In this document: positions 1-11,284 of the stretch, in pieces
How the letters are laid out: each line of letters begins with the position of its first letter
Position numbering within the stretch: position 1 is the stretch's first letter
Assembly (NCBI GenBank): GCA_004335835.1
Contig: RWJK01001796.1
Coordinates: 62,001 to 126,000 of the forward strand
Origin: Scenedesmus sp. ARA3
Taxonomy: Eukaryota; Chlorophyta; Chlorophyceae; Sphaeropleales; Scenedesmaceae
Length of the DNA: 64,000 bases
Direction of reading: 5' to 3'
Made by a program: the position numbers and the translations under genes
Notes under the pieces: model-generated
What the model saw: the letters and a program-made list of their open reading frames with translations, nothing else
The model's database searches: none
What the model was told of the DNA's origin: nothing

Positions 1-29
1 ATGATTTCAAACCTGTGCTGGGCCCTCAC

Positions 30-136
30 CTGATCAGCTGGTGGATGTAGGGCTGGTCTGTGATGACGTGCTTGCGGTACAGCAGCACACCCACAATCGG
101 CGCGTCAGTGCCACGCAGCGGGCCCTCGCGCTCATA

Positions 137-173
<37 letters not shown>

Positions 174-3100
174 GCAGCAGCACAACGCACGGCTCTAACT
201 CACACACAAGGACGTTAGATGGTGCATCTTACAGGAGCACGCGGCAATGTACCATCCACGTTGCAGAAGCTTCGCAAACCTGTTGTTTTGCTCTCACATG
301 CCATGTAGTCTGCCGGACCTTTCCATTAGTAGCTTTTGCTGGAATCTGAACCATGTTCCTGCTGCGGCTGCTGCTGCTGCTGCAAATCTCAATCTATGCT
401 CACCAAGCCATGTAGTCTGCCGGGCCGCTCCAGTAGTAGCCAGGCTTTGCGGGGTGCAGGCAGCCCGTCTGAGGCGTCTCCTGGGGTGGTGGGGGCGGCG
501 GCAGGCCTGCGGGGGCCAGCTGCTGCTCCACCAGGTACAGGAACATGCTGACCACGTTAGCCAGGCCACCCTGCAGGCAGCAGCACACCAAATCTCAGAC
601 TCAAAATTGACTCAAGATACCTCAGGCACTAGCAGGCCTGTAGGGGCCAGCTGCTCCTCCACCAGGTACAGGAACATGCTGACCACATTGGCCGGACCAC
701 CCTGCAAAGAACAATGCAGCAGGGTTTATGTATCATCTACTCAACACGACAGACGGTTGGCCTGCAGGGGCCAGCTGCTCCTCTGCAAGGTACAGGAACA
801 TGCTCACCACGTTGGCCAGGCCGCCCTGCAAACAACGATACAGCAGGCTTTTATGTATCAGCAACACAACACAACAGAGGTTGGCCCGCAGGGGCCAGCT
901 GCTGCTCCACCAGGTACAGGAACATACTGACCACGTTGGCCAGGCCACCCTGCAAACAAAATGCAGCAGGGTTGTCACACTTTGAAACATGACGCAACCC
1001 AGCACATCACCACGACCCAAGAAAAGTACAGAAGTGAGTATCTACATCAGGCGCTAGCGCAGCCGGCGGCACCCCACTCATGAGTGTTGCCCAAACAGCA
1101 TGCGACGCAATGCTTTAGGAAAACATGCCGAACGCGCATGCGCACACTCCAGATCATGCTTACCACTCTTCCACTTCAGCTAAAGCTACACTGTGCCACA
1201 AGCACCTGGTTCCAGTAGCCGTACACAGTCAGCCAGCTCTTGAGGTCCTTGGCCTTCTTCCCAGGGATGAACTTGAGCAGCTGCGGCCCTATCTTCAGAA
1301 AGGACAGGTAGCCCGTGAGCCGGTCCTCCTCGCGGCCGCTGCCAAACAGCCCTAGCACCTTCTTCACTGCGGGGGGTGGGCCCTTGGACTTGCCTGCAAA
1401 TCAGCAGGGGTAACGGAGCAGACGCATGTAAGAAGGCATGCCGCCGCAAGCGTGCTGCTGGCAGCGCAGCAACGCCCTTACAGAGCGCATGCTCCACGTA
1501 GCCAAGTCTATCACACGCGCCGCTCCCAGATGCAGGTGTTGGAAGTGCAGCAGAAGCAGCCTGACCCCAAGTGAGGGGTCCATGGTGAAGCTGCCAATGC
1601 GAGATTGGCTCATCAACTACGATCAGGCCAACAATCGCGCAGTGTCCCACCCAGAAACAGGCGTCGACAGCGCACCACCAGCAGCAGCAGCAGCAGCAGC
1701 TTGCGCGCACCTGAGGGGTCCATGGTGAAGCTGCCGATGCGCGTCTGCCCCATCAGCTCCAGCGCGCTCTCAAACACCAGCACCACAGGCACGTTTGTGA
1801 GCTGCGCCCGCAGCCACTCCACTGTGTCATAATCAAACAGCAGGCTGCCGAAGAAGCAGTCAGCACCTGCAGGAACATCAGGGCGACAATAAGGATTGTT
1901 CAAGCATTCTGTCGCATGTACACGGCGTGCAGAAGTACACCGCACAGCGCCGCTGGACCAATGAGGGAATCAATTGGCTGTGCAACGGCATGAATGTACA
2001 GCGCTGCAATGTACTAGCAGCTGCATGCGGTCATCAGCACCCAGCACAGCCACACACGCCGCAAGGAGCAACATCACAAAGCGCTTGCTGTTCAGGGCAC
2101 ATGCATCACTGCTTGCTCAGCTTCCTTGCTGTCAGCTGCCTCATTGCCCCAACGCGCTGGCCAGCCAGCCGCCAACCTACCACAACCTACACCAATGCAC
2201 GTCAGACCCTGCGCTGCTGCTGCAGAGCCCCTGCTGTGCCCTCAGCCGCGCACCTGCCAGCGCTGCTGCCACCGCCTCTCGCCGCGTCGCGATATCCCTG
2301 TCGCTGAACACCTTCAGCTGGATATGCGGCGCCAGCGCTGCCAGCCGCTTTGCTGCTGCGTTATACAGCGCCACATTAAATGACTCAAAGCCACAGACCA
2401 GCACGATACGAACAGTCCGCACAGGCGCGCCAGTAGTGCGCAGAGGCGCCATGCCTGCTGTCTCTGCATCAAATGCAGCAGCAGCGCCGGACGCTGCCCC
2501 TAGGCCCTGGCGCTTACTAGCCTCGCGCTGCGCTGCACCTAGCAGGGCCCTTGCATCTGCCAGTTGTCCTGCAAGCCGCTGCCGCTTCAGTTTTAGGGTT
2601 TGCAGGTCTGCCTGGAAGGCTGTCCATGCTGCCTTGTCTGCTGCCTGCGCTGCCTCCAGCAGCGCCATCAGCAGCTGCGGGCTGTCCCTGCCGAGTGCTG
2701 CAAAGGCTGCGTCGTCGATGTCTGCAAAGGTGTGCGTCTGCTGCTGCTGCTGCTCGTCGCCAGTTGCTGCTGCGGCTGGCTCTGCTGGCAGTGTGACGGT
2801 GATGTTCCTGAAGGCTGAGTTGACACACGCATCGATCTCCTGCTGAAGGCTGGCAAGCTGATGCGATGAAAAGGCAGTACAAGCAATAGTTGGCAGGCTG
2901 AAAACAAAAGGGTTGAAAAAGCTCCACAGCCAGCCCATGCATTGGGCGTCAGCACCTCCAGCACGCATGCAGCTGAGTGCCTACAAGGATGGGGTGCTGG
3001 CTGGGCTGCTGCGTGGTGGAACCTGCAGCATTACTGGCAACATACACGGCTGCCTGCCCGCAGCAAATGCTGTTTAACTGTATACAACACTGTTCAACGT

Positions 3101-3586
3101 GATGCGACCCCGCCAAAAGCTTGCTGTGCTTGTTCAATGTCGGGTGAGTGCACGCACCTGCTGCTCAATGCCAGAGACCTGCTGCTGCAGGTCATCGATG
3201 CTCGCGGCAATGATCGTGTCCTCTTCATCTTTAGACTGCTCCTTCAGAGACTCCTTGACCGACTCGATAAACGCCTCGGCATTGCTCTGCTTGATGTCTG
3301 GCTCTTGCACAACTCTCACCAGCACCTGGTGCCTGGTGGACGGCCTCGTGCCCTGCTGCCCAACAGCAACATTATGTCTTACAGGTCTGGGAACATTCGC
3401 ATGCGCGATCGGGGCGCAGAGGCGCTGCTGCCCAGGCCTGTGTTGTGTGGTGTGGAGCATGCAGTTGTTCGGTGCTTCAACGGTCTCGTACGGTTTCGCT
3501 TCAACGACTGCTGCAACGTCATTCACACTGTTCTTGACGGGTGAGGAGTGGGATGTTGAGGAGCACCCTGTGTGGGTAAGCAGCAT
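30..3586 (-). CDS. CHLH: Magnesium chelatase subunit H, N-terminal part (3' end beyond window)
   Basis: Large subunit of chloroplast Mg-chelatase, which binds protoporphyrin IX and inserts Mg2+ with CHLI and CHLD. Exons on the complement: 3158-3586, 2254-2857, 1711-1866, 1206-1393, 404-570 and 30-137; all phases join. Family signatures seen in order are RIVLVCGFESFN, KVFSDRDI, CFFGSLLFDYD, RIGSFTMDPS, FGSGREED, YLSFLKIGP, LTVYGYWNQGG, NVVSMFLYL and LLYRKHVITDQPYI. The last exon ends in a GTGAGG donor just inside the left edge, so only about 550 residues are present. The chelatase region begins near residue 290, preceded by a long coiled-coil-like extension. It resembles the second (CHLH2-like) type more than land-plant GUN5. 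The start is uncertain: the ATG at 3586 opens a Ser/Thr-rich stretch that could be a transit peptide, and an ATG at 3628 is also in frame. The gene is divergent from IFT38. Confidence 0.9.
292..333 (-). repeat. Copy of the 3' end of a CHLH exon in the next intron
   Basis: This repeats the exon end around 404-450 (complement reading GP-DYMAW with its donor region), diverged, about 100 bp further downstream in transcription. It lies inside the intron between 138 and 403. Confidence 0.6.
595..985 (-). repeat. Three extra copies of a CHLH exon start with its acceptor
   Basis: Units of about 125 bp carry copies at roughly 633-708, 756-832 and 880-955. Each repeats the first 60-70 bases of the exon that truly starts at 570 (NVVSMFLYLVEQQLAPAG), including a CCTGCAG-like acceptor. 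They differ by scattered substitutions. The 3'-most copy in transcription (at 570) is the one that continues into the full exon. Confidence 0.85.
1570..1615 (-). repeat. Copy of the CHLH exon end RIGSFTMDPS
   Basis: This is a diverged copy of the last 40 or so bases of the exon at 1711-1866 plus a donor-like site, about 140 bp downstream in transcription, inside the following intron. Confidence 0.7.
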
Positions 3587-3791
3587 GGGGTGTTTATGTC
3601 TTGCAGTCAAACATTTACTGTCCAGCAACGATGCTGAAACCAGACCTGTGCAATAAACTTTACAGTCGATATCCTAGTCACGTTTGAAACTTAGCAACCA
3701 GCACGCGCTGACCAAGTGCATCCAAGCCTTCCCATCAGTGCATCAAGTCACGCTGCCCGCCAACTCCAAGTTTAGCACGACAGGCGCAATC
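3587..3791. promoter_or_regulatory. Divergent promoter region between CHLH and IFT38
   Basis: About 200 bp separate the two proposed start codons, which point in opposite directions. No TATA box or other named element is obvious. The role as a shared promoter is inferred from gene orientation alone. Confidence 0.45.
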
Positions 3792-6700
3792 ATGAGCTTC
3801 AAGGAGGTTAGATGTGAGCATATATGACTGTGCTAGCCCTGCAGGCCCGCGAAATCTACGGTGTGCAGCTGCCTTGTCCCACACTGCAACACAGTGCCTG
3901 GCCTGACAACAGCAATGCTTGCCGCCTGCAATTGTTGTTTGCACACATGCCAGCTTTCACGGAGATGATGAAGAGCCTGGGATACCCTCGCCTGATATCT
4001 CTGGACAACTTCAGGAGCCCAAACTTTGAGCTGGTTGCAGACTGCTTGCACTGGCTGATCCAAAGGTGCAGTGATTGCCTGCTGCACCCTAGCGAACTCG
4101 TGCGCAACGCAAGCGAACTCAGCAGCTTTAGCAGCTTCCGATGGCTTAATGCAGCTCATGGTTTTGGCAACATACTATGCGATGTTGTCGACGGCAAAGG
4201 CCTCAGGCCTTACTAGCATGAGCAGGCTGGACACTGCCATGAACATGCATGCCAGATCATCAAAATATGCAAAACAATTTAAAGCTTTCCATATTCATAA
4301 CCTCCTTTGATGCTGTGATCCTGCAGGTTTTATCCAGAGTGCAGCATGTCTGACGACATCAGCACAGAAGCAGAACGTGTGAAGTTCCTGCAAGCAGCCG
4401 CGCAGATCATGCTTGCAAAGGCTCGCATGAAGCTCAACCTGAAACGCTTGTATGCAGCAGATGGCACAGCAGTGCGGGAACTGCTGAAACTTGCAGAGTT
4501 GCTGCACAGAGCCACACAGACAGCAGCTAGCAACGATGAGGTGCGACAGCAGCGGGGTGCTCTGCGTACTGCTGCGCGAAGGAGGACCACACAGCATTGT
4601 TTGCAGCGTGGCAGTCACGATTCAGCACCACCCAGAAGCTGCAGGGGCATTCATTGCGCTTCAATTGCATCAGCTGCAGGCCCAACTGGCTGTTTGTGGC
4701 ATCAACCCGCACTGCATAAGACACATTCAGCGTTGCTGTGTTGCTTATGCAGGATGCCTCAGACGCAGCAGACCCAGCAGCAGCCCTGAAGCTGTTGGAT
4801 GCAGCAGCAGCCTCAGCAGCGGCTGCAGAGGTAGCACGTTGCGGCGTTGCGCTACATGATGGACTCATTGCAGAAGGGCAGCAGCTGCGAGAGGCACGGC
4901 TACGGGCGCTGGCAGCAGCTCATGACACAAGCATGGTGCGTGAGACATTGCAAGGCTCAGTTTGAGAGCTTGCTTCTTGTGGCAGTGCAGGCGAGCTGCC
5001 ATTCCTGCCAGCATCTGGTCAGCGGCAGTGCATGCAGACGTGCTGCGCCAGGGTTGAAATTGTTTGCACCTCCTACTGCCTGCAGTTGCCGCTTGGGCTG
5101 CAACAGTAACAGCAGCAGCTGACCGCAGGCACCTCGAGGCTGTTCATAGCTGGGTAGCTATCAGTGCTTATGCCAGATGCAGTGTCCCTATTTCCCGTGT
5201 GTACGCAGGTTGAGGCTGGCATCCAGGAGACCATATCAGGGCTGTCAGAGGCTGTGGGCTCAGTCACTGGCAAGCTGCAGGAGCTGGCTAGCACAGGTGC
5301 GACAGCAATGAGACGCGCAAGCAGTAAAAGCGAACAGGCTGGAGGAATGAAGCAATGGCAGCAGCAACATACAGCTACAGCAGCAGCAACAGCACGCCAG
5401 CAAGACAACTTCATCAACAGCAGTTGCTTGAGAGTGCGCTATGGCATGTGTGCAGTGACGGATTGCTATGGCAGCGGGTAAACACAACAAGCGGGTATCA
5501 CTTCAGCAAGCGACTGCTAGCTATCCATTGCAAACTATCCGCCGCTTGTGCTAAGCATGACATAGAAGCTATTACATTACTTCATTGTGCCATGTACATG
5601 ATGTTCTTCGTGCACTTCTTTTGCCCACGTGCAGAGTCCCAGCTGTCAGCGCGGCTTGACAAGCGGCGATCAGAGCTGGAGCGTGCTGAGAAGCGGCTGG
5701 CCACACTCGCTGGAGTGCGGCCTGCGTACATGGACGAGTACGAAGCACTCACTGGGCAGCTGCAGGTGGGTGAGGATTTCAGCGCGTCCTTGCCGCTTGC
5801 AAGTGTTGTCCTTGCAAGCACATGTCGAGACAGTATCTGGTTGCGCATGGGCAGCTGGCCAGTTGATGCTGCAGCTCACTTGTCTCAGCAAGCCAATCGC
5901 GCAAACACTTGCAGCCATACCTTCTGCATGTTTTCACATAGCCACCATCAAATTATGCATCATAGCAGCGGTGCGACACACGGCAGTTCTGCCGCTATCC
6001 TTTATACACGCCTGGATGCAACCAATGTGAATGTCAACACAGCGATGTTGCGCATGGGTCCATCCCGCATGTGCCTGGCTGCAGGTGCTGTGGCTGCACT
6101 ACCTGGAGCGCTTCCGCAACCTGCAGTTCCTGGAGGCGCAGCTGGAGGGCTACCGCAAGGCAGAGCAGGCAGATGCAGACGCAGCAGAACGGCGGCGGCG
6201 CAAGATGCAGCGGCGGCTTGCGTGAGTGCACCTCGGCTGACGGCGCTTGCGTGTGGGGTATCCGCAGCTGCAGGTCAAGTAGCATCATGTGTGGTGTGGT
6301 TCCCTTTTCCTGCTAAGGGCTGGGAGGAGCTAGTTGTCTGCTGCAGGGTCCTGTCAATGCCTGGCAGGGCTGCAGCTTGGTGTGTATTTCCATATGGACA
6401 GGTGGCCCCGTCTAATCAATTGCAATGCTGAACATGCCGCCCGTGCAATGCAATGTGTCGGCTCCTTGCAGGGAGGAGGAGCTGCGCATCTTGCGCGGCG
6501 AGGCAGCAGTGGACGAGTCGCGCCTAGGCGGCCGAACCACCGCAGGCAGCTCAGACAGCGGTGGCAGCAGTGACAGCGAAGATGACGATGCAGGCTTTGT
6601 GAACGACACAAGAAGGCCAGGTGCCGGGGCCACAGCAGGCATGAGAGGAGCAGCGGGCGGCGGCAGGGGCTTGCAGCAGCGGCAGTCCTTCAAGCAGCAG

Positions 6701-7165
6701 CAACAGCAACAACAGCAGCAGCAGGGCGGCGCAGCTGGCAAGGTGCGGCAAATGGCCTGGCGCAGCAGTAATCAAGCATTCCTTTCCGCATTGCAGCGTT
6801 TATCAGCTCGTGTCTTGCTGTACAAACTGAAGCCAGCTATCTGTCTGCTCAGCAATCGCACTGTTTCGTTGACTGCATCACACAAGCAGCTGCTTAGCCT
6901 GGCTGCGTCTGTGCATTGCCCGCAGGTGATCGGCTCCCTAACTGCTGGGCAGTGGGATGATGAAGACGACAGCATCGACGATGATACAGCAACAGATGGC
7001 GGCGAGGTGTCGCGCATCGGTTCCGAAGCATCAGCAGGCTATGGCGCAGGTGTCATGGAAGCAGGCCTAGGTGGAGCTGGTGCCCGCTTCAGCAATGGCA
7101 GCGGCCTAGAAGACGGCTATGACAGCGGATTGGGGCCTCCTGAGAGCGAGGATTCTGGCTTCTAG
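3792..7165 (+). CDS. IFT38: Intraflagellar transport protein 38 (clusterin-associated protein 1, CLUAP1/FAP22/DYF-3)
   Basis: Subunit of the IFT-B complex that carries cargo along the ciliary axoneme. Nine exons: 3792-3813, 3954-4065, 4327-4540, 4753-4935, 5209-5296, 5635-5765, 6085-6221, 6472-6742 and 6926-7165, giving 465 residues in continuous phase. The 22-base first exon reads MSFKEVR, matching MSFRDLR of animal CLUAP1, which fixes the start. The N-terminal CH-like domain (about 1-130) contains FTEMMKSLGYPRLISLDNFR and later LNLKRLYAADGTAVRELLK. A coiled coil follows (about 175-300) with SELERAEKRLATL and RPAYMDEYEAL. The tail is acidic and ends in SEDSGF, like the animal SDNDF tail. The family averages a little over 400 residues; the excess is Gln/Gly low complexity near 350. 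There is almost no exon-end duplication, unlike its neighbours. Confidence 0.95.
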
Positions 7166-7743
7166 GGAAAACCATGGTCCGCACAATACAAGGCTGAGAT
7201 CACAGCTTGTCAAGTCTAGGCTGGAGTGGGCTGGTCACCTGTAGGCTGTTTGTATTGTGCAGCAACAACGCTTGGAGCCAACTATTGATGGACGGTCATC
7301 AACGTGACAGTGCATCACCTTTGTTTGCAGCCTTGCTTGCGACGATCGTCACTGTGCATGTGCACCAGCAATCAGTCACGCTTCTGAGAGCCCATCGCAG
7401 TGTGCCGCCTGGGGCTGTTGTTCTTTGTTGCAAGCGCATTTACAATACTGAGATACATTGAATGATTCCGCCTGCTAGGTCGTCTGCATCAAATCCTTGG
7501 CAACCACGCGAAGCATGTCATGAGGTTCAGGAGCCGATAGCATCAAATCATTGCCGCGAGCACTCTGCCATCCTCCGGTGATAAGTCTCGGTGTTGCCAG
7601 AAAGCTTTAAACAGGCACTTGACACCAACCGGTCGTCGTACGTGAGATAAACTTGCATTTCACGAGAGAGCTGCAGTTCCCGCCCTGTCGGTTCCTTCTG
7701 TATCTCCCTCGGCAGCCCCCAAACTCAGCCCTAGACCTTCAAG
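7166..7743 (+). other. Intergenic and 5' leader between IFT38 and the secreted-protein gene
   Basis: No coding homology is seen in 578 bases. I found no TGTAA signal close behind the IFT38 stop. The stretch just before 7744 is C/T-rich and could be the leader of the next gene. Confidence 0.4.
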
Positions 7744-8400
7744 ATGAAGCCTTCAATGTTTTTTGCTTGCTTGTGTTCAGTGTTGCTGCTCAGCTCTGCA
7801 GCAGCTGCAGCAGGCCAAAGGCAGCTCCTCCAGGCTGATTATGACGACAGCGAGGACTACCAGACGATGGCACTCCTCACAGCAACGGCAAACGAACAAG
7901 GGAACATCGTGGTGCCCCCCACTCTATCTCAGCTGACTGGAGACACTCCATATGGCCAGGTGGTTGCAACTCGCCTGCCTACCATGGAGCGGGAGTCAGG
8001 CACACTACTGCCAGGCGCTTATGGGGGCCCTGTGGCAATGCCTAGCCTGGACCTATCCAGCATGGTTGGAGGATATGGCTCATATGGTCCCACCGATGGT
8101 ACATATGGTGGCCTGTTTGAATCTGCCCAGCTGGACAGCGACAGCTCCATCACCGCCAAGGGCAGTGCTCCTGCAAGCCCAGAGCCCCTGCCAGAGGTGA
8201 TTGTGACGCCAGCCACTACTGCTGCTGACAAGGATGACAAGCCAGTGCCCTCTACCATCCAGGCCAATGACTTCAGCAGTGCCAGCAACACAAGCACGGC
8301 AGCAGTGATGAGCAAGAGGAAGAGTGCTGCTGGGGTGCACAGCATGGCGCTGCACGTGGCACTGCTTGCAGTTTCAATGGCAGCAGCAATGGCGCTGTAG
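7744..8400 (+). CDS. Predicted secreted, possibly GPI-anchored protein of unknown function
   Basis: A single open exon of 218 residues, unlike the intron-rich neighbours. Residues 1 to about 23 look like a signal peptide: Lys after Met, a hydrophobic core rich in Leu/Ser/Ala and a likely cleavage after AAAAAG. The mature part is acidic and Pro/Ser/Thr-rich, has no cysteine, and contains a Gly/Tyr patch (GGYGSYGPTDGTYGG) around 115-130. The last 18 residues are hydrophobic (ALHVALLAVSMAAAMAL) after a small-residue and basic stretch, the layout of a GPI-attachment signal or a C-terminal membrane anchor. A TGTAA signal lies 54 bases after the stop, supporting a real transcript. I recognise no family; cell wall, flagellar surface or vesicle cargo are all possible. 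Confidence 0.75.
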   Translation: MKPSMFFACLCSVLLLSSAAAAAGQRQLLQADYDDSEDYQTMALLTATANEQGNIVVPPTLSQLTGDTPYGQVVATRLPTMERESGTLLPGAYGGPVAMPSLDLSSMVGGYGSYGPTDGTYGGLFESAQLDSDSSITAKGSAPASPEPLPEVIVTPATTAADKDDKPVPSTIQANDFSSASNTSTAAVMSKRKSAAGVHSMALHVALLAVSMAAAMAL

Positions 8401-8453
8401 ACGTCTCACAGGCTGGCCAGGCCCTGATAACATGTTGGTTGCATTTGAGTGCA

Positions 8454-8458
8454 TGTAA
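8454..8458 (+). terminator. TGTAA poly(A) signal of the secreted-protein gene
   Basis: The green-algal TGTAA motif lies 54 bases after the stop at 8400, a normal distance. Confidence 0.65.
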
Positions 8459-10261
8459 GCGGTATGGCAATGCGATTTGCCGCAGCAGGCTACTGATGTG
8501 CTCATGATGGAACATGAGCTGTGGTGGCTTCCATACCGTATGGAAGGCTTTGAGTGTTGTGTACAGTTGGCACGACTTGAAATGCCACTGGGCACTGCCA
8601 GTGTCGAGAGTTTTGTTTGTATCACATTACATGGCCAAGTGCTGCTGGCCGCCCGCACCATACCAGCCTGGTATGCACGGTGCGCAGGTGCAATGGTGGT
8701 GTACAGTGGGCTGGCGGCTGCAAGCACTGCTGTCTAGGCTGGGCACAATGGTTTCGCAGCGTCGTAGGGTTCTTTTCTGAATTCGTTTCTGTTGTTTCAT
8801 AGGACGCTGAAAAGTGTACACTCATACACATTTCCAGCACTGATGGGTCATCGGCATTGTAACTTGGCTTACTGGCTGGGCTGAACCAGGAGGGTTGTGC
8901 AGTTTCAAGCAGTGAATGGCTCTTGTGATCTTTCCTGCAGCTGCCAGTGTTTCCTGCACTCCGTTTACCCAAGTACCCTGGCAACAGGGTGGCAGGATGA
9001 GTGACTTTGCATACAATTTGTGCGCACAGTGACTGTGCAAAGCTCAGCTCAGCTATCTGCGATGGCACCCTATCAATGCAAGCGCAAGATCACATTCCTA
9101 TACACAGCTGTTGCTACTTCAAGTGTTCCTGCAAGCACTGGTGTGCGCACGCCGTTGCAACCCTTGTAATCGCCTGTTACACTTCACAACAACTGTCGCC
9201 ATGGTAGGCGACCTACCATCAGCATGCATGCTGTGAAACCCTCGACACGTGCCAGCTCTCAGTGGCCAGAAGCCACATCTTGCTGCCACATGCAAGACAC
9301 TTGCACACACAGCGGATGCGCACGATGCGCACTCAGAACCCTTACAAAACCTATCCAGATTGTTAAGCTCACAGTGGCCCAGGTGTCCCCACCTGTGCAC
9401 TCAACTGCCACATTCAAGCAGTTCACATGTGCTACCATGTGGGCACACGTTTAACAGCTGCTGCCCCATCAACGCTACTGGTGTGCTGACATGCCTGCAC
9501 ACAAAGGTGCAGTCACCTCCTGCAAGCACCAGCTTGCGCAGGTCAAATGCCTGCTTTGAAGCACAAACTACCCAATGCAGACTCACAGCAACAGCCAGCA
9601 GCGACTGCTGCTGTTGTGACAGCCTAAACCACAACTCCAAGCAGAGCCTGCTGCAGTGCTGTCAGGGCCGACAACCTGCGGTGCGGCTGCTGTTCAACAG
9701 CCCTGCCGCATTGCTGCAGCTGCTGCCATGACTTGCAGTGCGCGTGCATACTTGCGGTACTGCAGCGCACGCCGCTGCTGTTGTCCTGCAAGCACTGCAG
9801 CGCACGCCGCTGCTGCTTTCCTGCAAACTTTTGTATCAAGCGCACGCCCCATGCTGAGCTGCTCGCCGCGCTGAAGCAGCAGCGCTGCTGCGACTGTTTC
9901 TCCTGCATGCCATGTGCTCAAACTGCACCTGCTAGCACTGCTGCTCCAGCTCACCACCTCTGCCCTGCCCGCAGCTGGCGGCAGGGACGCCTGCGGCTGT
10001 GCCTGCTGCTGCGCAAGCTGGTCCCTGCCCTGCCTGCTGCGCACAGCAAGAGCGCCCGCAGCTGCTGCTGCTGCTCCCAGCACTGCCTGCTGCGCCTGGC
10101 GGGAGCGCCTGCAACTGCTGCTGCTGCTTTCAGCACTGCCTGCTGTGCATGGCAAGAGGGCCTGCAACTGCTGCTGCTGCTGCTTCCAGTGCTGCCTGCT
10201 GCGCATGGCAAGAGCGCCTACAACTGCTGGCGCTGCTGCTGCTTCCAGCGCTGCTCGCTGT
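8459..10261. other. Non-coding stretch with CA-rich sequence and minisatellites
   Basis: No protein family is recognisable on either strand. From about 9100 the plus strand is CA-rich, as expected for the region downstream of the minus-strand ASA5 gene. A roughly 36-bp unit containing GCAGCGCACGCCGCTGCTG repeats at 9757-9835. The rest is GCTGCTG-biased sequence whose open frames are low complexity. Confidence 0.5.
10030..10255. repeat. Minisatellite, 53-59 bp unit, about four copies
   Basis: Each unit starts near CTGCCTGCTGCGCATGGCAA, continues with GAGCGCCTGCAACTGCTGCT and ends in a CAG-containing stretch. Copies begin near 10036, 10083, 10136 and 10192. It lies directly downstream of the ASA5 stop, so it probably falls in the ASA5 3' region. 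Confidence 0.75.
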
Positions 10262-11284
10262 TTACTGCAGGGAGGGCTGCACCTGCCAGATCAGCAGCTT
10301 CTTGCTGGCTGGGTTGAAGGCATCGTACACCTTCCTGTTAGCCATGATCATCTTGTGCACGTGCTCACTCAGATCCTTGGGCTTGGTGTGGTTCAGGTGC
10401 TCAAGCATCAGGTTCTTCGAGACCGCGCTGTAGCGCAGGTCCCTGTCGTACGCGTGGTTCATCTGCCAGATGTTGTCGTGGTACTTTTTGAAGGCCGCGT
10501 TCCAGCTGTACTGCATCTTCTCCTGGCGGTACACTGCAGGCAGGATCCAGGACTCGTAGTAGTACCTGAGTGATGTGAGCGTGGTGCAGCGGCGCGGTGC
10601 AGCGGTACAGAAGGGTGAGACGGCAGAGGCATGTTGCACAGCTCAGCACGGGAGGGTGCAGGAAAGCGGGGCCACAGAGTGAATGGTGAATTACTGTGGG
10701 CTGCTGCGTGCTGCTGCTCCCCTCCTGCAAGCTGCGAGGTCTGCGGCAAAGTATTTGATGCTGGTCACTATCTGGCATAACTGCAAGGCTCGGTGCTGTA
10801 GCATGCTCGTGGCTGTTCCTTGCTACTGCATGCTGCGCATTGTCAACTGGTGAAGCACCACCTCTGCTGATATGTAAGGACACAGCAGCACTGCCACAAC
10901 TCGACTAGCAACGCTGAAGCATTATGCTGAAGTATACAACAAATGTACCACTGGCCTTGTTCATAGTTTGCTGCTTGCAAATCCACAGACTGCTGCGCAC
11001 ACAAAGGCAGCTGTCTGCAGGTGCTGCTGCTACAGCACTGTTGTCGCTGTTGCTGCTGCAAGATGCAGGCTGGGCCGGCAAGATGAGGCCCTCTGCCGTG
11101 CCAGACAGCAACTAGGTATGCTTTTGTCTTAGCCTAAGCCTGTAAGCTGCAGTAGCTGCTTGCCAAGCTGCAGCACTGCACTGCAGGTGCCTCTGCTGCC
11201 CAGCCAACCCACGCACATGAAGTAGGCCATCATCAGCCCACCCATGGCGCACTCCTGCGCCAGGGCATTGCTGACGAGCTGCAT
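10262..11284 (-). CDS. ASA5: Mitochondrial F1Fo-ATP synthase associated protein ASA5
   Basis: Peripheral-stalk subunit of the dimeric ATP synthase of chlorophycean mitochondria. Main exon: complement 10262-10565. It reads VYRQEKMQYSWNAAFKKYH, then AYDRDLRYSAVSKN, MIMANRKVYDAF and ends KLLIWQVQPSLQ, closely like the Polytomella ASA5 tail (IWQVKPALF). Proposed first exon: complement 11205-11284, reading MQLVSNALAQECAMGGLMMA, aligning with the ASA5 start. Joined, they give 127 residues, close to the family's 120 or so. The joining phase needs a GC donor (TTG then GCTGGG), giving ...CVGWYYYESW; no GT donor in the right phase was seen, so either this is a GC-AG intron or a small exon is missing. 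ASA subunits are specific to Chlorophyceae, which helps place the organism. Confidence 0.88.

Noticed and set aside
595..985. Regular repeats spaced by unique sequence, CRISPR-like at first glance
   Set aside because: The repeats are diverged copies of a CHLH exon start with its acceptor, in a eukaryotic intron. Repeats and spacers do not have CRISPR form.
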